From IMG/VR virus record IMGVR_UViG_3300044640_002813, positions 1-55,207 of that record: a stretch of DNA of 55,207 nucleotides; one strand, 5' to 3'. The notes under the pieces were generated by a model. It had not been told where the DNA came from. It searched no databases and saw nothing but the letters and a program-made list of their open reading frames with translations. This document shows positions 39,122 through 50,097 of the stretch, one piece after another. This stretch comes from a virus. Position 1 is the first letter of the stretch. Each line of letters starts with the position of its first letter. The translations under genes were made by a program, and so were the position numbers.

Positions 39122-41101
39122 TTAGGATTTAAAAAATTTAGCATTTATTTTTTTAATCTGATCCCGAGTTTCAGGATTGAACACATCCCGTTTGACATCG
39201 TATCCAGGTTTAGGTTGATTATCTTTGGTAGAATTTAATTGTCTAATTGCGTCGTAATCATATAAAGATCTAGATCCGGTTCCTTCAATGTCAAATATCT
39301 TTTCATTTAATTCCTTCAAATATTCAGGTCCCATTCTTTCAAAGGTATCAACCGCTATGTCCCAGAACTGATTAGACTCAAATAGAGAAGAAAGGTTTAC
39401 TGAAGTCATAGCAAGGTCATCGTTTCCATTCTGACCTCTATATAGGCCTCCTTTAGATTTTCCAAATGACATTAATTCCATTATCGTAACATAATCATTA
39501 GGTATGATTCTATTAATAGTCACATAGTATTTAAATTTTTCACAATACTTAATCTTATTGGTTGGCCCTAATCTTAATCCTTGCTTGAATTGAACTGCAG
39601 CTTGAGTGTGTTTAGTGTGTATCATCTGACTTGGCCAATACGCTTCATTTACTCTAAATTGATTTAGCAGAATATCTCCCTTGTGATTTAATTCAAGAAC
39701 GATTCTGGTGTTATCAGGATTGAATACATTATATATGATATGTTCACAGGCGACAGTGAATTGACTGATGTCGATCTGATTGGATCTTAGGTATCCTATT
39801 TGAACTAGGGACACTGCGTCAATCTCACTCTTAATTAACTCCTTCTTTTTCAAAAGCTCTGAAATTGGCAAAGCTACCATTTTATAGATATTTAAGATTG
39901 AGTAATCCCCTCCGATTCCATCCGCGGTGTCAATGCTAAACACGTAACTGTTCGGATCGGATTTAAAGTCTGAAATACTTAAATTTGCATATTTAGGATG
40001 AAAGAAAAGATGATCGTTGATATAATCTAATTCCTCAGATAACATCAGTCTAGGGTTTTGATAATCAACTTTAATGTTGTCTAGTCTCTTTAGTTCTCTA
40101 GAGTTTAAAAGAAGTTTGTCAGATGAGAAGAACTGTAGACCGTATTCCTGATTAAATGCTTCAATTGACCCGATATCGGCTATGTTTTGCTGTTTCCAAT
40201 CTTCTCCTCTTCCTGGAATCTGCCACCAGTCAACTCTCATCGGGACATAGCTAGATTTTTTATCAATAGCATCTTTCCAAATTTCCCAGAATTTATTCTT
40301 GCCGTTAGGCGTAGACGTAATGATGATTTTTCCCTCTGGATCCGCAGTTACTGTTGGATAGATTGCTCGATAAAATTCATCTAGATTTGCTTCATTGATA
40401 TGGGCAAACTCATCAATATAAAGAAGGTTAACCGTTAAACCGATACCTGATTTTTTGGTAGTGGTTCTACCTACAATTCGGCTGTTTGAATCAAATTTTA
40501 CAGTACCTGCATTGATTACTTCTATTCCAGGCTTCATAAAGAAAGGCAAACCTTCTAAAGAAATTTTAAACTTATCTAGGAGTTCCTTAGTGGTTGTAAA
40601 GTTATCTGCAACACAGAGAGCAGTTTTGTCAGGATGAAACAGGAGATACCAGAGCATGAATATAGACGAGGTCACAGTTTTACCAGTTTGTCTGCTTGCC
40701 ATTAAAATGTTCAGCTTATTTCCCTTAAAAGATTTTAGAATTTGATTTTGAAAATCTCGAAGTCCTCCTGCATCTTTAACTGTTACTCGGCCGTTATTGG
40801 TTTGAATCACACAATAGTTTCTAGCAAAATAAAGCACGCTCTCTTTACATTTTGCAAGTTCGTCAATTTCATCTGGCGTATATTCAAATGGCAGATTATC
40901 TCGTCTTAGATTAATATCATTATCTTTAAAAGGGGAGTTTCCAAGTTTTCTAACATCTTTGGCACCATTATTAATGTCCTCAATCAATTTATTGATCTTT
41001 TCAGTAGTCCAAATATAGGAATTATCAGCAGTTCCGCCTGGGGTCATGGCTGACACTCTTATCGAGGAAAAACCTCCGCTTGATGACATTATATCCCTCA
41101 T
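39122..41101 (-). CDS. Terminase large subunit, T4 gp17-like
   Basis: 659 residues, close to T4 gp17 (610). ATPase: Walker A ASRQTGKT (135-142), Walker B LLYIDE (226-231), coupling motif ITSTPNG (261-267). Nuclease: VFSIDTADG (387-395, first metal Asp D391) and a late GNDDLAMTSV segment with the third acidic position. It packages DNA into the prohead as an ATP-driven motor and cuts the concatemer. The upstream 41103 gene ends 1 bp before its ATG, so the two are coupled. The domains are all present and undamaged. Strong assignment. Confidence 0.97.
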   Translation of the reverse strand: MRDIMSSSGGFSSIRVSAMTPGGTADNSYIWTTEKINKLIEDINNGAKDVRKLGNSPFKDNDINLRRDNLPFEYTPDEIDELAKCKESVLYFARNYCVIQTNNGRVTVKDAGGLRDFQNQILKSFKGNKLNILMASRQTGKTVTSSIFMLWYLLFHPDKTALCVADNFTTTKELLDKFKISLEGLPFFMKPGIEVINAGTVKFDSNSRIVGRTTTKKSGIGLTVNLLYIDEFAHINEANLDEFYRAIYPTVTADPEGKIIITSTPNGKNKFWEIWKDAIDKKSSYVPMRVDWWQIPGRGEDWKQQNIADIGSIEAFNQEYGLQFFSSDKLLLNSRELKRLDNIKVDYQNPRLMLSEELDYINDHLFFHPKYANLSISDFKSDPNSYVFSIDTADGIGGDYSILNIYKMVALPISELLKKKELIKSEIDAVSLVQIGYLRSNQIDISQFTVACEHIIYNVFNPDNTRIVLELNHKGDILLNQFRVNEAYWPSQMIHTKHTQAAVQFKQGLRLGPTNKIKYCEKFKYYVTINRIIPNDYVTIMELMSFGKSKGGLYRGQNGNDDLAMTSVNLSSLFESNQFWDIAVDTFERMGPEYLKELNEKIFDIEGTGSRSLYDYDAIRQLNSTKDNQPKPGYDVKRDVFNPETRDQIKKINAKFFKS

Positions 41102-41102
41102 A

Positions 41103-41837
41103 TTAAATTATCTCTTCAATATTTATAAATTCATCTCCGTCAATTGAATCATCAGAATCAGGTTCGATGTTTTGATCTCTCATCAGATTAAATTTATTAT
41201 TAGGATCCACTAGTCCGATAGATGATTCGTCCTCATCGTCTGTGATTTCAGATTTAGGTAAACTCTGGATCACATTTTTAGTTCCAACTGATATAAAAAA
41301 CTTGCCTTCAGCATCGCTGGACTCTACCTGAGTTGAATCCGGGTTCACTGGAGAATCATTATTCAATTTCTTATAAGTTTCTTCTAGGAAGAGAATATAG
41401 TTAGCCTGCATCTTTGTTATGTTGGCCATCTTGTCCTGTAATTGTCCCATCACCTCTAATAAACGAGGATGAGTATTGCCTGACGCAATATCTTCCATCA
41501 CCCGGATGATAGCTATTTTTAGGGTCTTTAATTGAAAGAAAAGGTTGGAAATGTTTATGGTATCCAGTTCTTTTTTATGGCGAGCATAATCATTCTTTTC
41601 AAATACTCCAATATCCACAAAATTTTTAAATAGGGAGTCAGTTATTTCTCTGGCTTTCACGGTGAACTGCTCGCTCATCTGATCGAAGTCGTATGGACTT
41701 TCTCTCTTTAATTCTTGCGCAAGTTCATTATCTGCTACCATTTCCTCATTAGGAGCTGATCCTATTGAACTTAATAGGCTCTCTAACTCATTTTTAAGAG
41801 CATGCCTGTTTTCTTTGCTTAACTTACCGTCTGACAT
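41103..41837 (-). CDS. Putative terminase small subunit, 244 aa
   Basis: Called from position (immediately upstream of the large subunit, 1 bp apart) and from composition: acidic and helical, with a central helical/coiled region (about residues 75-160, ISNLFFQLKTLKIAIIRVME and LQDKMANITKMQANYILFLE) like the oligomerising core of gp16-type proteins. The C-terminal 75 residues are acidic and probably disordered. No sequence motif proves it. It overlaps the 41837 gene by one base. Confidence 0.83.
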   Translation of the reverse strand: MSDGKLSKENRHALKNELESLLSSIGSAPNEEMVADNELAQELKRESPYDFDQMSEQFTVKAREITDSLFKNFVDIGVFEKNDYARHKKELDTINISNLFFQLKTLKIAIIRVMEDIASGNTHPRLLEVMGQLQDKMANITKMQANYILFLEETYKKLNNDSPVNPDSTQVESSDAEGKFFISVGTKNVIQSLPKSEITDDEDESSIGLVDPNNKFNLMRDQNIEPDSDDSIDGDEFINIEEII

Positions 41838-42082
41838 TAATTAATTTTGTTTTCGTACTTATCTACTGCTGGATTAGCAAAAGTTTTTATCTGTTTAACT
41901 GATTCTATCCAATTATAGATGATGTCGTTGATCCTCTTGATAAAAGTATCAAGGGTAGAGTTAACGTTGAATAATTGAGAAGAAAGAGTATTTCTCATGA
42001 TATTATCTTTATAATCGAATCCAAGATTTAATCTTCTTTCTCTTCTTTCATAAATTGGCCGATAAATGCTGTCTTTAACCAT
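41837..42082 (-). CDS. Small basic/helical protein, 81 aa
   Basis: A basic start (YRPIYERRERRLNLGFDYKD) and helical rest (LDTFIKRINDIIYNWIESVK). It lies between gp6-like and the terminase pair with 4 bp and 1-bp junctions, so it is part of the same transcript. No family recognised; perhaps a small tail or baseplate factor. Confidence 0.78.
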   Translation of the reverse strand: MVKDSIYRPIYERRERRLNLGFDYKDNIMRNTLSSQLFNVNSTLDTFIKRINDIIYNWIESVKQIKTFANPAVDKYENKIN

Positions 42083-42086
42083 ATTT

Positions 42087-43748
42087 TTATTTATTAATTG
42101 GGCGAGGAGTTATGTCCTTTATGTTTATGTTAACTGATCCTAATGAATCATCAGATAATCCTTCAGAATATACGTTTCCAAATCGGTCTGAGAATCCTCC
42201 TCTGATCACAGGAAGCTCCCCTTTTGAAATTATAATATCGTTGAACGGGTCTAACCCGACCTCGGCTGCATTCGAATTACTAGATTTTGCAATTTCATTA
42301 TTCTGACCTATGACTGTAATTGCCACTGAATCTATTCCATTTATTCTCTCTATTGATTTAATGAGATCGCTTTTAGGTATTCTAGATCTTCTGGTATTTT
42401 CAATGAAGTATTTGCCAATCGCATTATAGATATCTCTTTTAATTATTTCAGTTGAAACATCATCAAATACTATGACGCTTAAATTAATAACGTAACGAGT
42501 TATTACAGGATCTATTATGATTGGATCTGTTGAAATCAATTTACTGCCTGATTTTTCAATGTATTTTAAAATTTCAGATTTTTGATGATCAGATAATATA
42601 AATTTATCTAATTTGGAACTAAAATAATCCTGGGACGTGCTGAATGATTTTTGAATATCTGGAATTAGAAATAAATTTAGAATCCTATCATCTTGTTCAC
42701 TTAAAAAAACGTCGATTAGGGAAAATAATCCTAACCTTCTTAAAACAACTTCATAGTGATCCGGATTAACTAGAGCGAAACTTTTTGAAGTTTTAGGGGC
42801 GATTAATCGAGTAAGTTCAGGACTCTCTGGATTAATTCCAAAAAATGGTGCCTGAGTCGTTGTTATCGTGACGACCTTATTTAGATCAACATCTGCTCCG
42901 GTTAAACTAAATCCGGTATCAACAAATTTAAATTTAATTTGAGAAGGGTCGCTGGTTCTAATATTTCCTCGTGGTCCTTCAGTTATTAAATATTCGACTA
43001 TTATCTCAGATCCAGAATTAGGAATTTTTCCATAGTTACCGTTACCAAAATAGATATCGAGACCGCTAGTTATTCCTGTTTTAGTTATGTATCCTTTTTC
43101 GTTTCTCGGGATATCTAGAATGGATTCATATTTTTTCCACTTTTCGCCATTAACGTAAACATTGACATAGAAATTATCTATAAAATAATTTTGAGGGCTG
43201 CCTATTGAGAAACTTTCAAACGCTTTTCCTCTGGATACCACTGTCTGAGATTCTAAGATTCCTTGTTTAATAGCTAATTTGATTCCATCATCAGATCCAG
43301 ACAGAGAAAATTTTATTTCATCCTGAGGAAGATCTAATACGTAAGTCAATCCGTTGTTGGTACATTGTATTCTGGATAAATTTGGAATTATTGTTAAATC
43401 AGTATCAGCATCTCTAGCATTTTGATTTATAGATATAGAAATTTCCCCAGACGCTCCGATTGCTCGGCTTGGATTATGCCCTGCGAGAGATGCAAGGGAA
43501 TAAATTGAGGTTACTCGAGTTGCTTCATTAATATTTAATTCAGTGATTGAATCTTCAATATAGTAAAAAACTAATTGGGTTAAATTTTCAATTACTATTA
43601 AGATTTGTCCAAATGGGGAAGCCGCTGTGAAAACTGACTTACTTTGATTAAATCGAGTAGAAAGAAAATTAATGGTATCTAACAGAATATCTTCAACCAA
43701 TACACTCAGCCGTTGGAGAACCTGATATTTAAAAATCTGATTTGCCAT
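42087..43748 (-). CDS. Baseplate wedge protein, T4 gp6-like
   Basis: 553 residues (T4 gp6 is 660). It starts with a helical bundle (LSVLVEDILLDTINFLSTRF and LNINEATRVTSIYSLASLAG) followed by a NPSRAIGASGEISISIN strand region, the layout of gp6/baseplate-J family proteins. The middle has the GLDIYFGNGNYGKIPNSGSE motif typical of baseplate J (FGdG-x-x-G-x-x-P), and the end has repeated alpha/beta units (RYVINLSVIVFDDVSTE, IKSIERINGIDSVAITVIG). It should form the ring joining baseplate wedges. Preceded by an exact TATAAATA element. Strong assignment. Confidence 0.92.
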   Translation of the reverse strand: MANQIFKYQVLQRLSVLVEDILLDTINFLSTRFNQSKSVFTAASPFGQILIVIENLTQLVFYYIEDSITELNINEATRVTSIYSLASLAGHNPSRAIGASGEISISINQNARDADTDLTIIPNLSRIQCTNNGLTYVLDLPQDEIKFSLSGSDDGIKLAIKQGILESQTVVSRGKAFESFSIGSPQNYFIDNFYVNVYVNGEKWKKYESILDIPRNEKGYITKTGITSGLDIYFGNGNYGKIPNSGSEIIVEYLITEGPRGNIRTSDPSQIKFKFVDTGFSLTGADVDLNKVVTITTTQAPFFGINPESPELTRLIAPKTSKSFALVNPDHYEVVLRRLGLFSLIDVFLSEQDDRILNLFLIPDIQKSFSTSQDYFSSKLDKFILSDHQKSEILKYIEKSGSKLISTDPIIIDPVITRYVINLSVIVFDDVSTEIIKRDIYNAIGKYFIENTRRSRIPKSDLIKSIERINGIDSVAITVIGQNNEIAKSSNSNAAEVGLDPFNDIIISKGELPVIRGGFSDRFGNVYSEGLSDDSLGSVNINIKDITPRPINK

Positions 43749-43760
43749 TTAATTGATAAT

Positions 43761-43775
43761 TTATATTATTTATAC
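43761..43775 (-). promoter_or_regulatory. Late promoter for gp6-terminase unit (exact TATAAATA)
   Basis: The minus-strand reading is GTATAAATAATATAA, which contains the exact T4 late consensus TATAAATA at 43767-43774; TAAATA begins 24 nt before the ATG. Confidence 0.68.
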
Positions 43776-43811
43776 CGATTTAATTTGATTTAGATTATGC
43801 TGATCAGTTCT

Positions 43812-43828
43812 TTAATAAATAAAATAAG
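43812..43828 (+). promoter_or_regulatory. Late-type promoter element for the 43846 gene
   Basis: TTAATAAATAAAATAAG, with TAAATA 30 nt before the ATG. Divergent from the gp6-unit promoter. Confidence 0.5.
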
Positions 43829-43845
43829 AAATATCTTCAATTTAC

Positions 43846-45168
43846 ATGTATAAAGACCTAAGCAAATCCAATATTTACGAAAATTCAAATTTAAGTTTCG
43901 AGTTTGAGTTCATGTCCCCTATTAGAAGAAGAGACATGGCCTCTAAACTTTCAAAGATACTTGGAAAACAGGTAAAGTGGTTTAAAGGGGTAGACGAATC
44001 GTTTAAACCTAATCGAGAATGCTTTAAATTGAGCAATAAATACTCAGAAACTTCCAAGTCCTTTATATTAGAAACTGGATTTTTACCCTATCAGGAGGCA
44101 ATGCATATAATGTTAAAGACCTTTAATTCAATTAAGAACTACGGACACACTTGCGATAGATGTGAAATGACAGTAGGAATCCAATTAAATGAGGCCAGAA
44201 TAGGATTGCCAGTTAAGCTTCATAAAATAAACAAGTTTAAATATTTTATCGGCCTAAATGAGAACGAATTCCTAGGAGAATGGGGAACTGTTTCAACCGA
44301 GAGACAGAAACTTAGGCACACTAAATATTCTTACATTAAAGCCAAGGATCCTTACAATACCGTTATATCTCCTTCCCTTATCGAAAAGATGGATCCAACT
44401 GTTTTTTCTTTTCCGGAATCTGAGTTTTTCGGCCATGATTTTTCTAAAATAGAGGAAGGATGGGTAAAGATTAGTTACATCGGAGGTAAAGAATATGAAC
44501 TGCGAAAAAAGCAGGCAGTTGATACTATAAATTCAGTAATTAATCGACTATATGAAACTTTAAATCAGAATTGGGAATACAATCAAGATGAAAAAAGAAA
44601 AATCTATAGCCTGGTTGAAGACTATAATCAGTCGCTTAAGAACACCAGAACCTATCTTAATTTTGTTTCTAACTTTCCTTCGATTGAGCTCTATGTAGAT
44701 TTAAAACCTACTCAGTACCTGCTTGAGACTGAATATCCAAAGTTCAGAGAAAAGCTGCTAGAGCTAGTATCATTTGGAGAAATATCTGAAGCTAAATTAA
44801 ACTATGATAGAGATCGCGGAATGATTCAAATCAAGGACGCTAAAATCAATAAGAGCATCATCATTGAAGGGATAGAATTCTACGATTGCACCATTGAAGC
44901 TGATGCTAAAAATTGTGCCTTTAGTGGATGTCTAATTAAGAATTCAAAATTGGAAGAATGTAATATTTTAGCTGGAAATCAGATTTCCAATTCAAAGATA
45001 TTGGAATGCAAGTATCCTGGAGGAAATAATGAGATTTCTAATAGTTATTTAGATAATTCAGGATCAGATATGATAAACGCAGATTTAAAGTCATGTCTTG
45101 TAAACCGAGGAACATTTAAATACTTATCGGGAATAGATAAAGATACTGTCATCTTAAATAGAGGATAA
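43846..45168 (+). CDS. Amidoligase-like protein with pentapeptide-like C-terminal repeats, 440 aa
   Basis: Residues about 14-130 fit the amidoligase (glutamine-synthetase-like) plan: SNLSFEFEFMSP at the start, a later ETGFLPYQEAMHIMLKTF helix and CEMTVGIQLNEARI in the place of the usual G-x-H-V-H strand (the canonical His are absent, so activity is uncertain). These enzymes form amide bonds using ATP. Residues about 340-430 are short pentapeptide-like or beta-solenoid repeats (FYDCTIEADAKNCAFSGCLI and onward). The N-terminus MYKDLSKSNIYE|NS also resembles the capsid leaders. It lies between the gp6 unit and the fibre genes; with the ATP-grasp-like gene it could form a peptide-ligation pair. 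Moderate confidence. Confidence 0.83.
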   Translation: MYKDLSKSNIYENSNLSFEFEFMSPIRRRDMASKLSKILGKQVKWFKGVDESFKPNRECFKLSNKYSETSKSFILETGFLPYQEAMHIMLKTFNSIKNYGHTCDRCEMTVGIQLNEARIGLPVKLHKINKFKYFIGLNENEFLGEWGTVSTERQKLRHTKYSYIKAKDPYNTVISPSLIEKMDPTVFSFPESEFFGHDFSKIEEGWVKISYIGGKEYELRKKQAVDTINSVINRLYETLNQNWEYNQDEKRKIYSLVEDYNQSLKNTRTYLNFVSNFPSIELYVDLKPTQYLLETEYPKFREKLLELVSFGEISEAKLNYDRDRGMIQIKDAKINKSIIIEGIEFYDCTIEADAKNCAFSGCLIKNSKLEECNILAGNQISNSKILECKYPGGNNEISNSYLDNSGSDMINADLKSCLVNRGTFKYLSGIDKDTVILNRG

Positions 45169-45200
45169 TTCATTTGACCCGTATTTATTATCAATTCTCC

Positions 45201-45219
45201 ATAATAAATAAATAAAAAC
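45201..45219 (+). promoter_or_regulatory. Late-type promoter element for the 45231 fibre gene
   Basis: ATAATAAATAAATAAAAAC has two overlapping TAAATA copies, 26 and 22 nt before the ATG. Confidence 0.58.
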
Positions 45220-45230
45220 ATTAAAGTTGA

Positions 45231-47720
<2,490 letters not shown>

Positions 47721-47721
47721 C

Positions 47722-47913
47722 ATGAAAGGAACATATGAAATACTTGAGTATATTGCAATCACATCTAATGGAAACGAAAATCGTCAAATGATTGTATATT
47801 ATAGTAATGGCGGCAAGGAAGAAACTCGAGAACTTTATTATTCAGGGTATGTAATTCAAAGAGGATATGCTGAGAGAAGCAGTGTTATTTCTGATCAGCA
47901 GGACGAAGAATAG
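47722..47913 (+). CDS. Small hypothetical protein in the fibre cluster, 63 aa
   Basis: It starts 1 bp after the 829-residue fibre stop, MKGTYEILEYIAITSNGNEN. Mostly beta-strand in character (RQMIVYYSNGGKEETRELYY) with an acidic end. No family recognised. The tight spacing suggests co-expression with the fibre, perhaps as a fibre chaperone or small tip accessory. Confidence 0.75.
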   Translation: MKGTYEILEYIAITSNGNENRQMIVYYSNGGKEETRELYYSGYVIQRGYAERSSVISDQQDEE

Positions 47914-47924
47914 TTAAGTTTAAA

Positions 47925-48118
47925 GATAAACGGACTGGCTTGTTTATCCATATAGATTTATTTTTGTTCATTCTATGAGATAAATAAAAATAAACTATTC
48001 AATGCCTCTTAATTTTCCAATTCCTTCTTTTGTCGGTGAGATTTACACTGGACCAAACGGAAATCAATGGGAATGGACCGGCGCAATCTGGAAGATCTTA
48101 ACCCCTACTATTGCAGGA
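47925..48118 (+). repeat. Duplicated promoter-plus-fibre-anchor cassette, copy 1
   Basis: From 47925 to the ATG at 48002 this aligns without gaps, and with few mismatches, with 49904 to the ATG at 49981. The similarity continues into the coding part as [20 protein letters not shown] versus [20 protein letters not shown]. The duplicated block carries promoter, spacer, leader and anchor domain. Confidence 0.85.
47977..47995 (+). promoter_or_regulatory. Late-type promoter element for the 48002 gene
   Basis: GAGATAAATAAAAATAAAC, with TAAATA 21 nt before the ATG. Confidence 0.6.
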
Positions 48119-48850
48119 CCTACAGGTCCTATTGGCTCAACTGGACCATATCCATTCTATTATCAAAATACTGGCCCGTCAGGACCAACGCAAGTAGGAT
48201 CTTTATGGTATAATTCAGACACTGGAGAATTAGCAGTATACATCGATGACGGAAACTCAGAGCAATGGGTCACTCCGAATGGATATGTCGGTGCAACTGG
48301 ACCAACAGGTAACACTGGACCAACAGGTAACACTGGACCTACGGGAGACACTGGACCTACAGGAGACACTGGACCTACGGGAATTCCAGGTACTGCATCT
48401 AACACTGGTGCAACCGGACCTATCGGAGACACTGGACCTATCGGAGACACTGGACCTATCGGAGACACTGGACCTATCGGAGACACAGGACCTGCTGCAC
48501 CGAAAGTAATACAATTAGCAGCAAGCGATGAGATTACTGCATTAACAGCTGGAACTAACAAAATAACTTTTAGGATGCCGTATGCGATGACGCTATCAGA
48601 AGTTAGATCATCGTTAACAACAGCTCAATCGAGTGGTTCTATATTTACTATCGACATCAACCTAAATGGTTCTTCGGTCCTAGGAACACTTCTTACAATT
48701 GATAATACCGAAAAAACTTCAGTAACCGCTACCACGCCAGCAACAATAACAACAAGTTCACTGACGGATGACGGGGAAATAACTATAGACATAGATCAAA
48801 TTGGAAGCGGAACTGCCGCCGGTCTGAAAATAACTTTAATTGGTACATAA
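48002..48850 (+). CDS. Collagen-like fibre protein with conserved anchor and knob, 282 aa
   Basis: The anchor [20 protein letters not shown] and WEWTGAIW (about residues 1-40) is shared with the 49981 and 54260 genes. Then come collagen-like Gly-x-y blocks (about residues 37-50 and 95-165, mostly GPTGDT and GPIGDT), with a [18 protein letters not shown] domain between. The C-terminal 120 residues ([38 protein letters not shown]) match a knob domain widespread in phage and fibre-like proteins. Its stop overlaps the next gene start by one base. A short fibre is likely. Four exact 18-bp repeats lie at 48416-48487. Confidence 0.92.
   Translation: MPLNFPIPSFVGEIYTGPNGNQWEWTGAIWKILTPTIAGPTGPIGSTGPYPFYYQNTGPSGPTQVGSLWYNSDTGELAVYIDDGNSEQWVTPNGYVGATGPTGNTGPTGNTGPTGDTGPTGDTGPTGIPGTASNTGATGPIGDTGPIGDTGPIGDTGPIGDTGPAAPKVIQLAASDEITALTAGTNKITFRMPYAMTLSEVRSSLTTAQSSGSIFTIDINLNGSSVLGTLLTIDNTEKTSVTATTPATITTSSLTDDGEITIDIDQIGSGTAAGLKITLIGT
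48416..48487 (+). repeat. Four near-exact 18-bp tandem repeats (GPIGDT units)
   Basis: Four direct copies of GGACCTATCGGAGACACT; the last copy differs by one base. A likely recent expansion and a site of fibre length variation. Confidence 0.9.
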
Positions 48851-49677
48851 TGCCATTTATAATTAATCCATACGTATTTGAGAATAATTTTGATCCTGAT
48901 GCCCAGGCGTTCATAACTTCGAGCGGTATCACAAGCTCGATCGAGCAGAACACACTAAATACTTTTGTTATTGGATTAAAAGGTGCAGGTCTATGGTCAC
49001 TTATCTATTTTATGCATGTTTATCTGGGATCTACTGCTTCTACACACAAGTATAACTTGGTAAATCCATTGGACGCTGACACTGCTTTTAGACTGCAATT
49101 TAATGGAGGATGGACGCATTCAAGCACAGGAGCTACACCGAATGGGGTAAATGCATGGGCCGACACATTTTTTGATCCATCAGTAAATCTTAATACCTCT
49201 GATCTATGTTCATTTGGATACTATTCAAGAACTGATTCAGCCGTTACATCTGAATACGTAATGGGTTCAAACAGTGGATTCACCCAAGCCGCATGTGCTT
49301 TAATAGCAAGAAGAGATACTGGTCTAAGGTTTGCAATTGCAGATTTTCCTTCAGGAACCAATTTTAGAGCAGCAGGGGATTCATTATCTGGAGACGGTAG
49401 AGGATTTTTTGTAGGAAGTGTAGATGGGCCTAACACTAAACTTTATGTAAACGGTGCAGTGGTTGCTTCAAATACTAGTGCAACATTAAATACTTTAGGA
49501 ACATTCGCACCAGTTATAGGAGCAATTAGGGCTGAATCTGGCGGTCCTATTATTGCAGGCTACACTGACAAAGAATGCGCACTCGATTTTGTAGCTAAAA
49601 AATTAAATGATGCCCAAGTGCTAACATTAACCAACTTAGTTCAGGCATTTCAAACCAGTTTAAGTAGACAAGTATGA
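48850..49677 (+). CDS. Fibre-associated LamG/lectin-like protein, 275 aa
   Basis: A beta-rich protein with a concanavalin/LamG-like feel: Gly-rich strands, GYYSRTDSAVTSEYVMG, FFVGSVDGPNTKLYVNGAVV and a GAIRAESGGPIIAGYTDKEC end, followed by a helix (KLNDAQVLTLTNLVQAFQT). This resembles jellyroll lectin-type tips on phage fibres. It starts at the A of the previous stop, so it is coupled to the collagen fibre; together they could form fibre and tip. Family call by eye. Confidence 0.85.
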   Translation: MPFIINPYVFENNFDPDAQAFITSSGITSSIEQNTLNTFVIGLKGAGLWSLIYFMHVYLGSTASTHKYNLVNPLDADTAFRLQFNGGWTHSSTGATPNGVNAWADTFFDPSVNLNTSDLCSFGYYSRTDSAVTSEYVMGSNSGFTQAACALIARRDTGLRFAIADFPSGTNFRAAGDSLSGDGRGFFVGSVDGPNTKLYVNGAVVASNTSATLNTLGTFAPVIGAIRAESGGPIIAGYTDKECALDFVAKKLNDAQVLTLTNLVQAFQTSLSRQV

Positions 49678-49889
49678 TACAAGTAGGATTATTAACAGAA
49701 ACACAAAAGAATGAGATTGAAGGTCAGATGTTTGATCTAGATTCTTACTTTTATCCATTTCAGGACATTGATGACAATTGGATAATATCGATCGAAGAAA
49801 TGGAAAAGTGTGTTAACCCTGCGTTTGATTGGGTAAAGGATTTGACTCTGATTGAACATAAACCGAAGCCGGTTCCTCTTCTTTTTTAA
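49674..49889 (+). CDS. Small fibre-cluster protein, 71 aa
   Basis: It overlaps the lectin-like gene by 4 bp (ATGA). It reads MIQVGLLTETQKNEIEGQMF, then FYPFQDIDDNWIISIEEMEK and W-V-K-D. Similar short acidic proteins sit next to fibre genes in other phages, but I could not assign a function. A fibre chaperone is possible. Confidence 0.78.
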   Translation: MIQVGLLTETQKNEIEGQMFDLDSYFYPFQDIDDNWIISIEEMEKCVNPAFDWVKDLTLIEHKPKPVPLLF

Positions 49890-49903
49890 TAATCTAATTT
49901 ATG

Positions 49904-50097
49904 GATAAATGGGCTGCCTTGTTTATTCACATGGATTTATTTTTGTTCATTCTATAAGATAAATAAAAATAAACTACTCAATGCCTCTTAATTTTCCGAC
50001 CCCTTCCTTTATAGGAGAAATTTATACAGGACCTAATGGAAATCAATGGGAATGGAACGGCTCAATTTGGAAGAGCTTGACGCCTGCAATTGCAGGT
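49904..50097 (+). repeat. Duplicated promoter-plus-fibre-anchor cassette, copy 2
   Basis: Second copy of the block at 47925-48118, covering the 77 bp before the ATG and the first about 39 codons. The two copies feed different fibre bodies: collagen in one, beta-helix in the other. Confidence 0.85.
49957..49974 (+). promoter_or_regulatory. Late-type promoter element for the 49981 gene
   Basis: AGATAAATAAAAATAAAC, with TAAATA 21 nt before the ATG; nearly identical to the element before 48002. Confidence 0.6.

Noticed and set aside
48416-48487. Regular direct repeats that might suggest a CRISPR array
   Set aside because: Units are contiguous 18-bp codon repeats encoding GPIGDT, with no spacers and no cas genes nearby.
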